A stretch of 12,555 nt of DNA, taken from assembly GCA_015904075.1 (NCBI GenBank), contig JABMDH010000013.1, positions 1-12,555 of the forward strand. Direction: 5' to 3'. The stretch's first letter is position 1; each line of letters begins with the position of its first letter. Position numbers and translations under genes: made by a program. The notes under the pieces are model-generated. The model was not told the DNA's origin. It was given only the letters and a program-made list of their open reading frames with translations, and did not search any database. Below, piece by piece: positions 11,940-12,555 of the stretch. This stretch comes from Nitrospira sp. (GTDB lineage: Bacteria; Nitrospirota; Nitrospiria; Nitrospirales; Nitrospiraceae).

Positions 11940-12555
11940 TTACTTTCGCCGTCGAGGAGAACGCAGCCGAGCAAGCCAACCTGGTCCGCTGGGAACGATG
12001 CAGCCCAACAGGGCCGGGTGAGCAGCTCCGGTAACGGAGGGGACATTTCCACACTGCTCCATCGCAGTTTGATACGCCAGCACCGCAAACGCGACGGCTT
12101 CGATGGCCTTGCTGTCCCACCCCTGCGATTCGAACGCGCTCACCGGGACAGGCGCAAAAACATCGGCGAGATGCTGCATGATGGCGCGATTCTTGACCCC
12201 GCCGCCGCCGACAATCACTTCGTCGATTCCACCGCGAATCCACCGTCTGGCCGAGCCGACGGCTTCGGCCGTCCACCGGCTGCACGTCGCCAGAAGATTT
12301 TCCATCGGTAGCTGCTGCGCTTGCTGCATCGCCAACAGCTCATCCAGCATCTTTGATCCGAAGACTTCCCGCCCGGTGGATTTCGGCGGAGCCTGCGACA
12401 AGTACGGATGCGCGAGAAGTTTGGCCAACAATCGTCCGTCGACCTGCCCGCGAGCGGCCGCACGCCCCTCCCGATCCATCGACATGCGCCCATTCGTAAT
12501 CCGCGCCATCAATCCATCCAACACCATGTTGGCCGGACCGGTGTCGAATGCCATC
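11940..12555 (-). CDS. anmK: AnmK (anhydro-N-acetylmuramic acid kinase), copy B, runs off window
   Basis: The C-terminal 205 codons or so are visible; the 5' part lies beyond 12555. Motifs are the same as in unit A: FDTGPANMVLDG, PPKSTGREVFG, VIVGGGGVKN, EAVAFAVLAY. Only two residues differ from the fragment in unit A (PVPV here against PIPV, WLARL against WFARL). In the tandem-duplication model this copy continues into the missing N-terminal half and is the working enzyme of cell-wall recycling. The sequence cannot show this, because the window stops exactly where the two copies would separate. No start codon can be assigned. Confidence 0.88.
   Translation of the reverse strand, partial: MAFDTGPANMVLDGLMARITNGRMSMDREGRAAARGQVDGRLLAKLLAHPYLSQAPPKSTGREVFGSKMLDELLAMQQAQQLPMENLLATCSRWTAEAVGSARRWIRGGIDEVIVGGGGVKNRAIMQHLADVFAPVPVSAFESQGWDSKAIEAVAFAVLAYQTAMEQCGNVPSVTGAAHPALLGCIVPSGPGWLARLRSPRRRK
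12457..12555. repeat. 99-nt stretch identical to 9163-9261
   Basis: Exact repeat reaching the last base of the window. See the partner entry; it probably marks an assembly break rather than a biological boundary. Confidence 0.9.

Larger units (their letters stand above)
9262..12555. repeat. Tandem duplication, unit B (with 1360-bp deletion, runs off window)
   Basis: Second copy of the segment at 4609-9261. Order kept: promoter, leader, 124-residue gene, hairpin, promoter, palindrome, response regulator, TPR gene, DUF2726, anmK. Missing: the counterpart of 6299-7658. The leader is roughly three-quarters identical with indels, whereas coding parts are about 93-96% identical with almost no indels. 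Estimates are by eye. Confidence 0.9.

Overview
The window reads as bacterial chromosome of moderately high GC content, with tightly packed genes, GTG and TTG starts as well as ATG, and housekeeping genes in short overlapping operons. The gene set (LarC, a CaCA exchanger, PdxA, RsmA, response-regulator/GGDEF, a CpoB-like TPR protein, AnmK) and the general protein style suggest a Gram-negative organism, perhaps Nitrospirota/Nitrospira. That assignment is an inference from impression, not proof; no rRNA or other marker is present.

Left part (1-4603), ordinary single-copy genes on the plus strand: the 3' end of larC (nickel-pincer cofactor synthesis); a divergent sodium/calcium-exchanger-family membrane protein; pdxA (vitamin B6) overlapping a 109-codon unknown gene, which in turn overlaps rsmA (16S rRNA dimethylation), both by 4 nt; then a spacer with a weak terminator and a promoter candidate, and a small lipoprotein gene.

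Right part (about 4609-12555), two tandem direct copies of one segment with a period of about 4.65 kb. Unit A (4609-9261) holds: leader with promoter and a short ORF with an ideal Shine-Dalgarno; a 124-residue unknown protein; a strong hairpin; a second promoter; a response regulator-GGDEF protein; a beta-helix protein (minus strand); a secreted CpoB/YbgF-like TPR protein; then, on the minus strand, a DUF2726 protein and a 5'-truncated anmK. Unit B (9262 to the window end) repeats this order but has lost 1360 bp. The loss removed the end of the GGDEF domain, the whole beta-helix gene and the start of the TPR gene, and left a frameshifted fusion ORF overlapping a shortened TPR ORF. The anmK of unit B runs off the window and is probably the intact copy, as expected for a tandem duplication whose right breakpoint lies inside anmK.

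The copies differ by several percent at DNA level but mostly at synonymous sites, even in genes that are now broken. The two copies therefore probably diverged as functional sequences before the truncation and deletion, for example by recombination between related strains. The last 99 bases of the window are an exact repeat of 9163-9261, which looks like an assembly-graph break, so the junction at 9261/9262 should be confirmed before it is interpreted biologically.

How the genes might work together is uncertain. The 124-residue protein and the response regulator-GGDEF protein keep order and regulation in both copies, which suggests a small phosphorelay/c-di-GMP output module. The CpoB-like protein points to the envelope, and AnmK to recycling of cell-wall sugars.
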